Of a stretch of 37,390 nucleotides of DNA, positions 9,300-17,954 are shown in pieces. Within the stretch, counting starts at the first letter, position 1; the number at the start of each line of letters is the position of its first letter. The translations under genes were made by a program, and so were the position numbers. Under the pieces are notes generated by a model. That model had not been told where the DNA came from. It did no database searches and saw only the letters and a list, made by a program, of their open reading frames with translations. The stretch lies in assembly GCA_021740625.1 (NCBI GenBank), contig JAIOZK010000034.1, forward strand, positions 1-37,390. The letters are read 5' to 3'. The DNA is from Bacteroidales bacterium. GTDB lineage: Bacteria; Bacteroidota; Bacteroidia; Bacteroidales; JAIOZK01.

Positions 9300-11246
9300 A
9301 TGTTTTCTGTTAATAAACTATATATACATTACACAGGCGAGTACATTTTGCAAGATGTGTCCTTTATCATCAATCCCAGAGACAGGATCGGATTGATCGG
9401 TAAGAATGGTGCCGGGAAAAGTACACTGCTGAAAATCATCGCCGGTATTATTAAACCAGAAAGTGGTAACTTTTCCAAACCTTCCGGAAGCACAATAGGA
9501 TACCTGCCCCAGGAGCTGGAGGTTAACAGCTCAAAAACCGTTTTCCAGGAAGCAATGTCTGCCTTCTCTGAGGTGCTGAAAGTAAAAGATAGCATTCAGA
9601 AAACCAACCGGGATATTGCTGATACAAATGACTTTGAATCGGAGGGGTATAAAAAATTGCTGGACAAACTCCACGAACTGACAGAAAAGTTCAATATACT
9701 CGACGGGAACAACATAGAAGCCGATACAGAAAAAGTTTTGCTGGGACTCGGATTTCTCCGGGAGGAAATCAACAATCCCATGCAAAGTTTCAGTTACGGA
9801 TGGCAAATGCGGGTAGAACTGGCCAAAATACTACTTCGGAAACCCGACCTGCTTTTGCTGGATGAGCCCACAAACCACCTTGATATTGAATCCATACAAT
9901 GGCTGGAGGGTTTTCTGAGGTCTTATCCCGGTGCGGTAATCCTTGTTTCGCACGACAGGGCCCTGCTCGACAATATTACCAATCGTACCATCGAAGTGAT
10001 CAACCGGCAAATATATGATGACAAGGCATCTTATTCAGCCTATATACGAAAAAGGGAAGACCGCATTGAACTGCAGACTGCTGCCTACAATAATCAGCAA
10101 AGGGAAATCAGGCAGATTGAACGATTTATAGAAAGGTTCAGATACAAGAACACAAAAGCCCGTCAGGTGCAATCTCGCATCAAGATGCTCGAAAAAATGG
10201 ACAAGGTGGAGATAGACGACAAAGATGAGAGCAGTATACGTTTCGAATTCCCATCGGCCACGGCATCCGGTAAGATTGTGCTGGAGGCTGAAAACCTGAC
10301 AAAAAAATACGGCGATAAGCTGGTCCTTGATCAAATTAATTTTGTCGCTTTGCGGGGAGAAAAAATTGCATTTGTCGGCAGGAACGGAGAGGGAAAATCC
10401 ACTTTCTCAAAAATCATCACAGGCCATTTAAATTATCAGGGAAACTTCAGGATTGGACATAATGTCAGCATAGGTTATTATGCACAAAACCAGGCCGAAA
10501 TGCTCGACCTGGATAAAACGGTCTTTGAGACCATTGACGAAATTGCCGTGGGGGATATCAGACCACGCATCAGGAATATCCTGGGGAGTTTCCTGTTCGG
10601 AGAGGAGGATATTGATAAAAAAGTCAGGGTGCTGTCAGGGGGCGAAAAAGCACGTCTTTCCCTGGCAAAACTTTTGTTAACACCCGTAAACCTGATTATT
10701 CTGGATGAGCCCACCAATCACCTGGACATGCAATCGAAGGATGTATTGAAGAATGCACTCTTGCAATACAAAGGAACCCTGATCATTGTATCGCACGATC
10801 GTGATTTTCTGGAAGGCCTTACGGATAAAGTATTTGAATTTAAAAACCGGAACATCAAAGAATTCATAGGCGATATTTATGAATTCCTGAATCAGCGAAA
10901 AATCGGTATGCTTTCGGATTTGAATACCGACAGAAAAAAGAGTAAACAAAAAACAGAGAAATCCAAATCCCATAGCAAGCTGCAATGGGAGGCCAGAAAG
11001 CAGCATGAAAAGCAGATCAGGAAACTGGAGAAACGCATTCGTTCTGTTGAAGATAAAATAGAAGAAATTGAAAAGGAGATAAGCCGCCTGGATGAGCTTA
11101 TGAGCAGACCCGAAAAAAACAAGGAGTCTTTAGCCTCCGGTGAGATCTTCAGTGAATATGATGATTTGAAAGCCAAGCTGGACCAGGCAATGGAGCAATG
11201 GGAGAAACTGCAGGAAGAATTGATGGAACTTACACCAGATCAATAA
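9300..11246 (+). CDS. ABC-F family ATPase (ribosome-associated, Uup/YheS/YdiF-like)
   Basis: This is a 648-residue cytosolic protein with two tandem ABC ATPase domains and no membrane segments, the layout of ABC-F translation factors. Domain 1 has Walker A GKNGAGKST (34-42) and Walker B LLLLDEPTNHLD (from 184). Domain 2 has GRNGEGKST (360-368), signature LSGGE (445-449) and LIILDEPTNHLD (from 465). The linker (about 240-320) is basic and helical, like the P-site tRNA interaction motif. A Lys/Glu-rich coiled coil fills about 545-645. The domain 1 signature reads SYGWQ instead of the usual SGG. I chose the ATG at 9300 because the upstream in-frame ATG (9243) sits inside a terminator stem and ahead of the -7 box. 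Family members rescue stalled ribosomes or confer antibiotic resistance; which applies here is not decidable. Its stop overlaps the convergent synthase gene by 7 bases. Confidence 0.93.
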   Translation: MFSVNKLYIHYTGEYILQDVSFIINPRDRIGLIGKNGAGKSTLLKIIAGIIKPESGNFSKPSGSTIGYLPQELEVNSSKTVFQEAMSAFSEVLKVKDSIQKTNRDIADTNDFESEGYKKLLDKLHELTEKFNILDGNNIEADTEKVLLGLGFLREEINNPMQSFSYGWQMRVELAKILLRKPDLLLLDEPTNHLDIESIQWLEGFLRSYPGAVILVSHDRALLDNITNRTIEVINRQIYDDKASYSAYIRKREDRIELQTAAYNNQQREIRQIERFIERFRYKNTKARQVQSRIKMLEKMDKVEIDDKDESSIRFEFPSATASGKIVLEAENLTKKYGDKLVLDQINFVALRGEKIAFVGRNGEGKSTFSKIITGHLNYQGNFRIGHNVSIGYYAQNQAEMLDLDKTVFETIDEIAVGDIRPRIRNILGSFLFGEEDIDKKVRVLSGGEKARLSLAKLLLTPVNLIILDEPTNHLDMQSKDVLKNALLQYKGTLIIVSHDRDFLEGLTDKVFEFKNRNIKEFIGDIYEFLNQRKIGMLSDLNTDRKKSKQKTEKSKSHSKLQWEARKQHEKQIRKLEKRIRSVEDKIEEIEKEISRLDELMSRPEKNKESLASGEIFSEYDDLKAKLDQAMEQWEKLQEELMELTPDQ

Positions 11247-12211
11247 TCTCTTTGTGTCATTTCATGTATGATTGCCTTCAGGTTTTCTTTGCTGGTATCG
11301 GGTATATCCAGTTCTTGCAGTAAGCCTGCTGCCTGAGCAGAATAGAATTGTACCTTTTCCCTGGTGATCTCCTCAATATTCAACTGATTGAAGATACCCA
11401 CAATATCCCGTATTTTTTGTTCAGGCTCACAGGTATTCTTATACTGTCTGAGAAGTTCTTCTTTCAGGCTGGAATCTGCCAGTTCAAGGGCTTTCAGGTA
11501 CAGGAATGTCTTTTTACCTTCCATGATATCTCCGCCTGTCTTTTTACCGAATTTTTCCGGATCAGAAAAGGTATCAAGCAGGTCATCCATTAACTGAAAA
11601 GCCATACCCATGTTGATCCCACAATGGTATATTGAATCGATATTGTCTTTTGTCGTCCTGCTGATGATGGCGCCGATTTTAAGGCTTGCTGCCAGCAATA
11701 CTGCGGTTTTCAGTCGGATCATTTCAAGGTAATCTTGAATACTCACCTTTTCTATACTTTCAAAGTCCATATCGTACTGCTGCCCTTCACAAACCTCTTT
11801 CGCCGTGCTTGTGAATACCGCAAGTATTTCCGGAAGCAGATCTTTTTCAACCCTGGAAATGTATTCATATGCCATTACAAACATGGTATCCCCGGATAAT
11901 ATAGCTGTATTGGGATTCCACTTTTTATACACACTGGGTTTTCCTCTTCGGATGGGTGCATTGTCCATGATGTCATCATGCACCAATGTGAAATTATGAA
12001 AGATCTCAACTCCTATGGCTGGATAGATCGCCCTGTCAGGGGTACATCCAAACATATCGGCAGCCATCAACATCAATACGGGCCTTAATCTTTTGCCACC
12101 AAGGGACAGGGTGTAGTCAATGGGCTCATAAAGTTGTATGGGTTCCTTGACAAATCTTTCGTTTGCCAGGGAATTATTGAACTTATTCAGCAGCGATTGA
12201 TATGTATTCAT
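11240..12211 (-). CDS. Polyprenyl (probably geranylgeranyl/farnesyl) diphosphate synthase
   Basis: This 323-residue trans-isoprenyl diphosphate synthase condenses isopentenyl diphosphate with allylic diphosphates, making precursors of quinones and undecaprenyl carriers. The sequence shows GGKRLRP (38-44), the first Asp-rich motif DDIMD (79-83) and the second DDLLD (209-213) followed by FGKKTGGD. The first motif lacks the two-residue insertion of bacterial type II FPP synthases. The residue five before it is aromatic (Phe74) and the one four before is Thr75, a pattern reported for type I (archaeal-type) GGPP synthases; C20 product length is therefore an inference. It starts 3 bases after the rmlA stop, so the two are probably cotranscribed. 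Its 3' end overlaps the convergent ABC-F gene. Confidence 0.93.
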   Translation of the reverse strand: MNTYQSLLNKFNNSLANERFVKEPIQLYEPIDYTLSLGGKRLRPVLMLMAADMFGCTPDRAIYPAIGVEIFHNFTLVHDDIMDNAPIRRGKPSVYKKWNPNTAILSGDTMFVMAYEYISRVEKDLLPEILAVFTSTAKEVCEGQQYDMDFESIEKVSIQDYLEMIRLKTAVLLAASLKIGAIISRTTKDNIDSIYHCGINMGMAFQLMDDLLDTFSDPEKFGKKTGGDIMEGKKTFLYLKALELADSSLKEELLRQYKNTCEPEQKIRDIVGIFNQLNIEEITREKVQFYSAQAAGLLQELDIPDTSKENLKAIIHEMTQRDY

Positions 12212-12214
12212 TTT

Positions 12215-13081
12215 TTATGAATGTTCTGACAGGCGCATCAAATAATCACCATAACCGCTTTTCAACAGTGGATTTGCTATATCATGCAGTTGCTCTTTAG
12301 ATATCCAGCCTTTTCGGTACGCCACTTCTTCTATACAGCCAATCATCAGTCCCTGCCTGTTCTGGACCACTTCCACAAACTGAGATGCCTGCAGCAGGGA
12401 TTCAAAAGTTCCTGTATCGAGCCAGGCTGTGCCCCGGCTCAGGATGCCAACAGATAGTTTTCCTTCTTCAAGATAATGCCTGTTTACATCGGTGATCTCG
12501 TATTCGCCTCTTGCACTGGGTTTAATGTTTTTGGCAACTTCCACCACAGAATTGTCATAAAAGTACAAACCCGGAACCGCAAAATTGGATTTGGGCTCAC
12601 TGGGCTTTTCCTCAATGCTGATGGCATTGTTGTTTTCGTCAAACTCAACCACGCCATATCTTTCGGGATCATTGACGTGATAAGCAAATACGACACCACC
12701 ATCCGGATCATTGTTTTCCTGCAACAGATGTTGCAATCCCCGTCCATAAAAGATATTGTCACCCAGAATCAGGGCTACCTTTTCCTTCCCGATAAACTCC
12801 TCTCCCAGCACAAATGCCTGGGCCAGTCCGTTGGGAACTACCTGTTCCTTGTAAGAGAATTTACAACCGATGCGGCTGCCATCTCCCAGCAGATGTTCAA
12901 ACTTGGGGAGATCGTAGGGGGTTGAAATGATCAGAATATCGCGGATCCCGGCCATCAGAAGTACCGAAAGCGGGTAATAAATCATGGGCTTGTCATATAT
13001 GGGCATCAATTGCTTGCTTACTGCAAGGGTTAAAGGATGCAGGCGAGTACCTGCTCCACCGGCCAAAATTATACCTTTCAT
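12215..13081 (-). CDS. rmlA: Glucose-1-phosphate thymidylyltransferase
   Basis: This 288-residue enzyme makes dTDP-glucose from glucose 1-phosphate and dTTP, the first step to dTDP-L-rhamnose and related surface sugars. Diagnostic features are the N-terminal nucleotide-binding motif [51 protein letters not shown] and the late ITDVNR and TAWLDTGT motifs; the length is typical of RmlA. I place the start at the ATG complementary to 13079-13081. The longer frame to 13195 would add 38 unrelated residues and overlap the upstream exporter gene. It lies between the RND exporter (46 bases upstream) and the prenyl synthase (3 bases downstream). No other rml genes are visible in the window. Confidence 0.96.
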   Translation of the reverse strand: MKGIILAGGAGTRLHPLTLAVSKQLMPIYDKPMIYYPLSVLLMAGIRDILIISTPYDLPKFEHLLGDGSRIGCKFSYKEQVVPNGLAQAFVLGEEFIGKEKVALILGDNIFYGRGLQHLLQENNDPDGGVVFAYHVNDPERYGVVEFDENNNAISIEEKPSEPKSNFAVPGLYFYDNSVVEVAKNIKPSARGEYEITDVNRHYLEEGKLSVGILSRGTAWLDTGTFESLLQASQFVEVVQNRQGLMIGCIEEVAYRKGWISKEQLHDIANPLLKSGYGDYLMRLSEHS

Positions 13082-13127
13082 CAGAATTGTTTTTAATTTG
13101 ATACGAAAATATAAAAAAGCATTCAAA

Positions 13128-15530
13128 TCAAGCTGATCCGCGGGTGTCAATATCTTCCACTTCCAAATCTTCCAGGTCAATGTCGTGTTCTTCATCGAAC
13201 AGCTCGATCAGGGGCTCTCTGAATCGTTTGGTAGTTGTCCATTTATTTAGTGATAGCAGCAATGACGGCAGTACAAACAAATTGGAAAGCAAGGCGATGA
13301 CCAGTGTGAAAGATATCAGGTACCCAAGTGATTCCGTTCCACCGAAAGAAGAAAGCGTGAATATGATAAAACCAAAGAATAATACCACGGATGAATAAAC
13401 CATGCTGTAGCCTGTTTCGCGCAGGGCTGCCAGTACGGATTCACGAATATTCCAGTTGTAAAGTTTTAATGCAAGCCTGTATCTTGAAAGGAAATGTATG
13501 GCATTATCAACCGAGATCCCCAGGGCAATGCTGAAGATCAGAATGGTAGAGGGCTTAATGGAAATGGCCAGGTAACCCATCATGCCTGCTGTCATAATTT
13601 GCGGGATCAGGTTGGGCACCAGTGAAATGGCGATCATCCTGGGAGAAGAGAAGAGCAGCGCCATCAATATGGAGATCGCTACCAGCGCTAGGATCAGACT
13701 GGTGAGCAGGTTCTTTACCAGGTATTCAGTTCCTTTCAGAAATACAACGCTGGTACCGGTAATTTCAACATCATATCGATCCGGTGGAAAAATTTTGTTG
13801 ATGATTGGGATCAGTTCACCCCGGATCCTGGCAATATCATGCGTGCCTATATTTGCCATTTGCACACTGATCCGTGTAATCCTGAGGTTTGTATCAACAA
13901 ATGAGTTGATGATGGTTTTTTTACCACCCTTCATCTCCGGCAGATAATCCAGCATAAAATTCAGTTCATTCCTGCTGGGGATTTCATAAAAAGCGGAATC
14001 CCCACCGTAAAAGGCCTGTTTGGCAGATTTGATAACCTCCGCTATGGAAAGTGGTTTGGAAAGTTCCGGATAGGTAGCCAGTGAATCCTGGAGTTGTTCA
14101 ATTTTGTGAATGGTTGACAGGCGAAGCACTCCCTTGTCTTTCTTTGTATCGATGGATATCTCAAGAGGCATCACCCCCTTGAAATGTTCCTCCATGAACA
14201 TCAGGTCCATATAAAGTGGGTCTTTCTTCGGAATATCGTCAACAATATTGCCGGTAGTCCTGAGTTTGGTGGTGCCATATATGCCTGCACCAATGATCAG
14301 CACGGTAATGATGTAAACTGTATTTCGATGATTCAGCACAATATATACGACCCGGTCGACAATTCTCTTGGCAAGGCTTTTTTCCAAATGTTTGACATGT
14401 CTTTTCTTTGGCGGGTTCAGGTAGCTGAAAAAGATGGGGATCAGGAAAAGTGTAAGCAGGTATGCCACCATGATGTTGATGGCAGCGATGATCCCGAATT
14501 CAACCAGTAGCCTGTTGCCGGTCACGATAAAAGCTGCAAAACCTACGGCAGTAGTGGTGTTGGTGAGGAAGTTGGCATTGCCTATTCTCTGTACAACTCT
14601 TGACAGGGCTTTGATTTTATTTCCATGGCTGCGGTATTCACTGTGGTATTTCGTTAGCAGAAAGATGCAGTTTTCAACTACGATCACAATCAGGAGAGGA
14701 GGCAGAATACCAGTAAGCATGGTGATCTTGAAATCAAAGATCACGATGGTTCCCAGTACCCAGATCACGCTGATCATCACAATGATCATGGTGAAAAATA
14801 CGGCTTTAAACGACCTGAAAAATATGAGCAGTATGACAGAAGCAATGATCAGAGCAGCCCAGACAAAAAAGCGAAGCTCTTCCTCAACTTTTTTGGAGGT
14901 GATGGTGCGGATGTATGGCAGGCCCGAAAAATGAACATCGATATCATGCTTATTGCTGAATGCCTCCACCGTATTTCTGATCTCATAAACCAGTTCGACC
15001 CTGTTTTTGGTATTTAGCATTTTTTTATCCAGGGTAATGGCCATGAGGGAAACATCGTTCATGGAATTGAAAAGAAGGCCCTCATAAAAAGGCAAGGCAT
15101 ATACCTGACTTTTCAGGGTGTCGAGCTCTTCCTGTGTTTCCGGTTTATCGGTAATCAGGGGTTTGAAATCAAATTTCCGGGTGCTGTCGTTTTTGTATAT
15201 GTTGTAGATTTTGGCACTTGAGATGATCTCTTCAACCCCGTCAATCTCTTTAATTTTGTAAGTCAGGTCGTACCAATCCCTGAAATGCTCAAGCTGAAAA
15301 AGTTTTTCATCTTTCACACCGATGAACATTACACTGCCATCTTCCCCAAACCTGTCCTTGAACTCTTCGTAAATAATACTGGTGGTATCGCTGGCCGGAA
15401 GCATCTTGGTAAATTTGTAGGAAAGTTTCACATCAAAAGCATTGTAAGCCATAAATGCCGTTATTAAGAAGATGGCAATAAGGTTGAAAAACCTGTAGCG
15501 AATGATAAGTCTAACCAAAAATGTCCACAT
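13128..15530 (-). CDS. RND superfamily exporter (MMPL/COG1033 type)
   Basis: This 800-residue inner-membrane protein has the two-fold architecture of RND permeases. TM1 is near residues 12-30, followed by a large periplasmic domain to about 220, then a five-helix block (about 220-370: [18 protein letters not shown], then others). TM7 is near 405-420, with a second periplasmic domain to about 610 and a last helix block (about 615-765). It resembles the MMPL/COG1033 predicted exporters of lipids or hopanoids (HpnN-like) more than the AcrB drug pumps, which are about 1000 residues. The C-terminus is acidic ([17 protein letters not shown]). No periplasmic adaptor or outer-membrane channel gene adjoins it. 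The substrate is unknown; its position before rmlA and a prenyl synthase suggests envelope-lipid traffic, as an inference. Confidence 0.88.
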   Translation of the reverse strand: MWTFLVRLIIRYRFFNLIAIFLITAFMAYNAFDVKLSYKFTKMLPASDTTSIIYEEFKDRFGEDGSVMFIGVKDEKLFQLEHFRDWYDLTYKIKEIDGVEEIISSAKIYNIYKNDSTRKFDFKPLITDKPETQEELDTLKSQVYALPFYEGLLFNSMNDVSLMAITLDKKMLNTKNRVELVYEIRNTVEAFSNKHDIDVHFSGLPYIRTITSKKVEEELRFFVWAALIIASVILLIFFRSFKAVFFTMIIVMISVIWVLGTIVIFDFKITMLTGILPPLLIVIVVENCIFLLTKYHSEYRSHGNKIKALSRVVQRIGNANFLTNTTTAVGFAAFIVTGNRLLVEFGIIAAINIMVAYLLTLFLIPIFFSYLNPPKKRHVKHLEKSLAKRIVDRVVYIVLNHRNTVYIITVLIIGAGIYGTTKLRTTGNIVDDIPKKDPLYMDLMFMEEHFKGVMPLEISIDTKKDKGVLRLSTIHKIEQLQDSLATYPELSKPLSIAEVIKSAKQAFYGGDSAFYEIPSRNELNFMLDYLPEMKGGKKTIINSFVDTNLRITRISVQMANIGTHDIARIRGELIPIINKIFPPDRYDVEITGTSVVFLKGTEYLVKNLLTSLILALVAISILMALLFSSPRMIAISLVPNLIPQIMTAGMMGYLAISIKPSTILIFSIALGISVDNAIHFLSRYRLALKLYNWNIRESVLAALRETGYSMVYSSVVLFFGFIIFTLSSFGGTESLGYLISFTLVIALLSNLFVLPSLLLSLNKWTTTKRFREPLIELFDEEHDIDLEDLEVEDIDTRGSA

Positions 15531-15662
15531 GTCCCTGTCCCAGTCTGTTGTAGCTGCTTAAATGCCTCTGAATTATAAAATTACACTAATTCTTCGAATC
15601 TCCGAAAAAACAGCGAAATTAATACATTCATTGCAATTATTAAAGTTGAATTGGAACGATTG

Positions 15663-15694
15663 TTGCCGATTTTGACGCATTATTGTTATTTTTG
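15663..15694 (+). promoter_or_regulatory. Promoter of the lipoprotein-serA unit
   Basis: TATTTTTG at 15687-15694 fits TAnnTTTG, with a TTG at 15663-15665 placed 21 bases upstream. The ATG follows at 15715. It lies in the 184-base gap shared with the divergent RND gene. Confidence 0.6.
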
Positions 15695-15714
15695 AATGAA
15701 TAAAAATAAGCGCC

Positions 15715-16860
15715 ATGCAGAAAAAACGCATTACCATCTTCAGCCTGATTGCTTTGTTTGCATTTGCATGTACTTCTCCAAAACAACTCGTTAAAAAGGG
15801 GGAGTATGACAAGGCCATCCACATGCTGGTAGAGAAACTAAAACGCACGCCAGACCATCAGAAATCCATCAGTACACTTCAGGATGCATACCTGAAAGCC
15901 AATACTGAGAATACCGTCCGCATCAAGCAATTGCGGGAAACAGGACAACCCGATATTTGGTATGATGTCTTCAGAAACTATGTGGCACTCGACAAACGTC
16001 AAAAAGTCATTCAGACATTGCCGCAGGAGGTTTTAAAAGCCATTCATTTCGAAAAACAGAATTATGATTCATACATTGAAAATGCACGCAAAAAAGCCGC
16101 TGTCTATTTATATGCACATGCAAAGAAATTGCTGAATGAAGGCGATAAGGAAGATGCGCGAACAGCCTATCATGAATTGAAAAAGATAACAACGCTGTTT
16201 ACAAATTATAAGAAAGTGGATGTGCTGCTCAGAAAAGCGCTGGTTAAAGGAACTGATAATATTGAATACGAGGTCAGGAATCTTTCCGCCTCTGTTTTGC
16301 CGCATTATTTCATAACATTGCTTCAGAATATTGACCTGAGCAGTCTGGACGAACAATTCGTGCAGTTTCATAATTATCCTGAAAGGGGGGTTGATTATGA
16401 TTATAAAATCAGGCTGACAATAAGTTCCGTGAAGATCACCCCTGACAAGAGAAGCACAGATCAATTCACGGAAAGCCGCAAGATACAGGTCGGATGGATA
16501 GAGGAAAAGGACAGTACCGGGAAGACCAGAAAAATTCCTGAATATAAAGAGGTATCCTGTGATATAACTGTGGTGCAGCAATACAAAGCGGCCAAAATCA
16601 GGGCCTATCTTGATTTTATTAGCAACAGCAGTCGAAAAGTCCTGATCAAGGTGCCGGTGGAAGCCGAATCTATCTTCAGCAATAAATTTGCAACAGCCAG
16701 CGGGAATACAAAAGCCTGTTCCATGGAAGTACATACACTGCTTAACAATCCCAGGCTGGTGTACCCGGCGGATGATGACCTGATCATGGATGCCATCAAA
16801 AAGCTGAACAATACTGTTAAACAAGTGATCTGGACAGATGAGGATTATCTCAAAAATTGA
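15715..16860 (+). CDS. Lipoprotein with helical/TPR-like repeats, function unknown
   Basis: This 381-residue protein carries a lipoprotein signal peptide: MQKKR, the hydrophobic core ITIFSLIALFAFA, and lipobox Cys19 followed by TSPK. The mature N-terminal half is helical with a TPR-like look (LVKKGEYDKAIHMLVEKL near 25-42, and repeated Ala/Tyr/Leu heptads such as ARKKAAVYLYAHAKKLLNEGD). The C-terminal half is predicted beta-rich (VDYDYKIRLTISSVKI, VSCDITVVQQYKAAKIRAYLDF). I recognise no enzyme motif or named family. Similar TPR lipoproteins sit in the periplasm or on the outer membrane. It ends 3 bases before the serA-like gene and is probably cotranscribed with it, though no functional link is evident. 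Confidence 0.85.
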   Translation: MQKKRITIFSLIALFAFACTSPKQLVKKGEYDKAIHMLVEKLKRTPDHQKSISTLQDAYLKANTENTVRIKQLRETGQPDIWYDVFRNYVALDKRQKVIQTLPQEVLKAIHFEKQNYDSYIENARKKAAVYLYAHAKKLLNEGDKEDARTAYHELKKITTLFTNYKKVDVLLRKALVKGTDNIEYEVRNLSASVLPHYFITLLQNIDLSSLDEQFVQFHNYPERGVDYDYKIRLTISSVKITPDKRSTDQFTESRKIQVGWIEEKDSTGKTRKIPEYKEVSCDITVVQQYKAAKIRAYLDFISNSSRKVLIKVPVEAESIFSNKFATASGNTKACSMEVHTLLNNPRLVYPADDDLIMDAIKKLNNTVKQVIWTDEDYLKN

Positions 16861-16863
16861 TAG

Positions 16864-17820
16864 ATGTTGGAAAAGAAAGTGCTTTTCATCGATGCGGTCC
16901 ACCCGCTGATATACGACAAACTGGAAGAGGCCGGGTATGTTTGTGAATTCTTCAGAGATTATAAATATGACGATTATCTGAAGATCATCTCTGACTACGA
17001 AGGTATCATCATCCGTTCCGGGATCAAACTGAACAGGGAGATATTACAAAAGGCGGCAAGGCTCAGGTTCATTGGCAGGGTAGGAGCAGGCATGGAAAAC
17101 ATCGATGTGGATTTTGCCCGTTCGAAAGGGATTCAGTGTTGTAATTCTCCCGAAGGCAGCCGGGATGCGGTTGGAGAGCATGCAATTGGACTTTTGCTTA
17201 CCTTGATGAGAAATATCACAATATCTGACCGCCAGGTTCGCAATGGTGAATGGATACGGGAAGGAAATCGCGGGACTGAGATCAGGGGCAAAACCATCGG
17301 CATCATTGGGTGTGGAAACATGGGAAGTTCTTTTGCTGAAAAGCTAAGCGGTTTCGGGGCAAAAGTGATCGCTTACGATAAATACAAAAAGAATTACTCC
17401 GATCCGTATGTTTCAGAAACTGATATGGAAGAAATCTACCATGATACTGATATCCTGAGCCTGCATGTTCCACTGACGGATGAAACCAAATATCTGTTTA
17501 ACAGGGAATATCTCAGCAATTTCAAAAAAAATATTTTCCTGATCAATACAGCCCGTGGAATGAATGTGAACACAGCAGATCTGGTCGATGGCCTGAAATC
17601 CGGGAAAGTCAGGGGCGCCGCAATGGATGTGCTGGAATATGAGGATCTGTCTTTCGAACATCTTGATAAGGAAAACTTACCGCATGCCTTTCAATACCTG
17701 GTGCGGTCGGATAAAGTGATCCTGACTTCACACATTGCCGGCTGGACGCATGAATCGAAAGTGAGGTTGGCGGAGGTGCTTGTGGACAAAATCCTGGATG
17801 ACAAGACGCGAAGGAAGTAA
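16864..17820 (+). CDS. D-2-hydroxyacid dehydrogenase, phosphoglycerate dehydrogenase-like
   Basis: This is a 318-residue NAD-dependent D-isomer 2-hydroxyacid dehydrogenase. The Rossmann motif GCGNMG spans 149-154, with an acidic residue after the second strand (Asp172), which favours NAD over NADP. The catalytic set is Arg231 (NTARG), Glu258 or Glu260 (DVLEYED) and His290 (SHIAGWT). The closest match in kind is 3-phosphoglycerate dehydrogenase (SerA, serine synthesis) of the short form without an ACT domain; other substrates such as glyoxylate or hydroxypyruvate are possible. No serB or serC is adjacent. The last residues, DDKTRRK, are encoded by a copy of an intergenic repeat (see 17802-17837), so the native C-terminus was probably altered by repeat insertion. 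Confidence 0.88.
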   Translation: MLEKKVLFIDAVHPLIYDKLEEAGYVCEFFRDYKYDDYLKIISDYEGIIIRSGIKLNREILQKAARLRFIGRVGAGMENIDVDFARSKGIQCCNSPEGSRDAVGEHAIGLLLTLMRNITISDRQVRNGEWIREGNRGTEIRGKTIGIIGCGNMGSSFAEKLSGFGAKVIAYDKYKKNYSDPYVSETDMEEIYHDTDILSLHVPLTDETKYLFNREYLSNFKKNIFLINTARGMNVNTADLVDGLKSGKVRGAAMDVLEYEDLSFEHLDKENLPHAFQYLVRSDKVILTSHIAGWTHESKVRLAEVLVDKILDDKTRRK

Positions 17821-17950
17821 CCGCCAAGACGCGAAGGCGCTAAGTTAATAAGTAAAATACTTTTGTAAAGACACCCTAATTAAATTAAATTCATCAATTT
17901 ATAAATGCCTTTGCGCCTTCGCGCCTTGGCGGTTAAAAACTTAGCGCCTT
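17802..17950. repeat. Inverted/direct repeat cluster between convergent genes
   Basis: CAAGACGCGAAGG occurs at 17802-17814 (inside the dehydrogenase gene) and at 17825-17837. A 27-base arm at 17818-17844 is the reverse complement of 17909-17935 with two mismatches, enclosing a 64-base AT-rich loop. An extra inverted piece of 11 bases, CTTAGCGCCTT, lies at 17940-17950. The cores resemble the dispersed CGCCAAGGCGCGAAGG-type intergenic repeats I recall from Bacteroidota genomes. It may act as a bidirectional terminator between the convergent genes. Confidence 0.8.
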
Positions 17951-17954
17951 AATC

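Noticed and set aside
13082-13195. 38-residue N-terminal extension of RmlA
   Set aside because: It overlaps the end of the RND gene, and RmlA proteins start at the MKGIILAGG motif.
16108-16902. Long minus-strand open frame opposite the lipoprotein gene
   Set aside because: It has no family-like motifs and lies wholly antisense to well-supported genes with proper signal peptide and dehydrogenase motifs.
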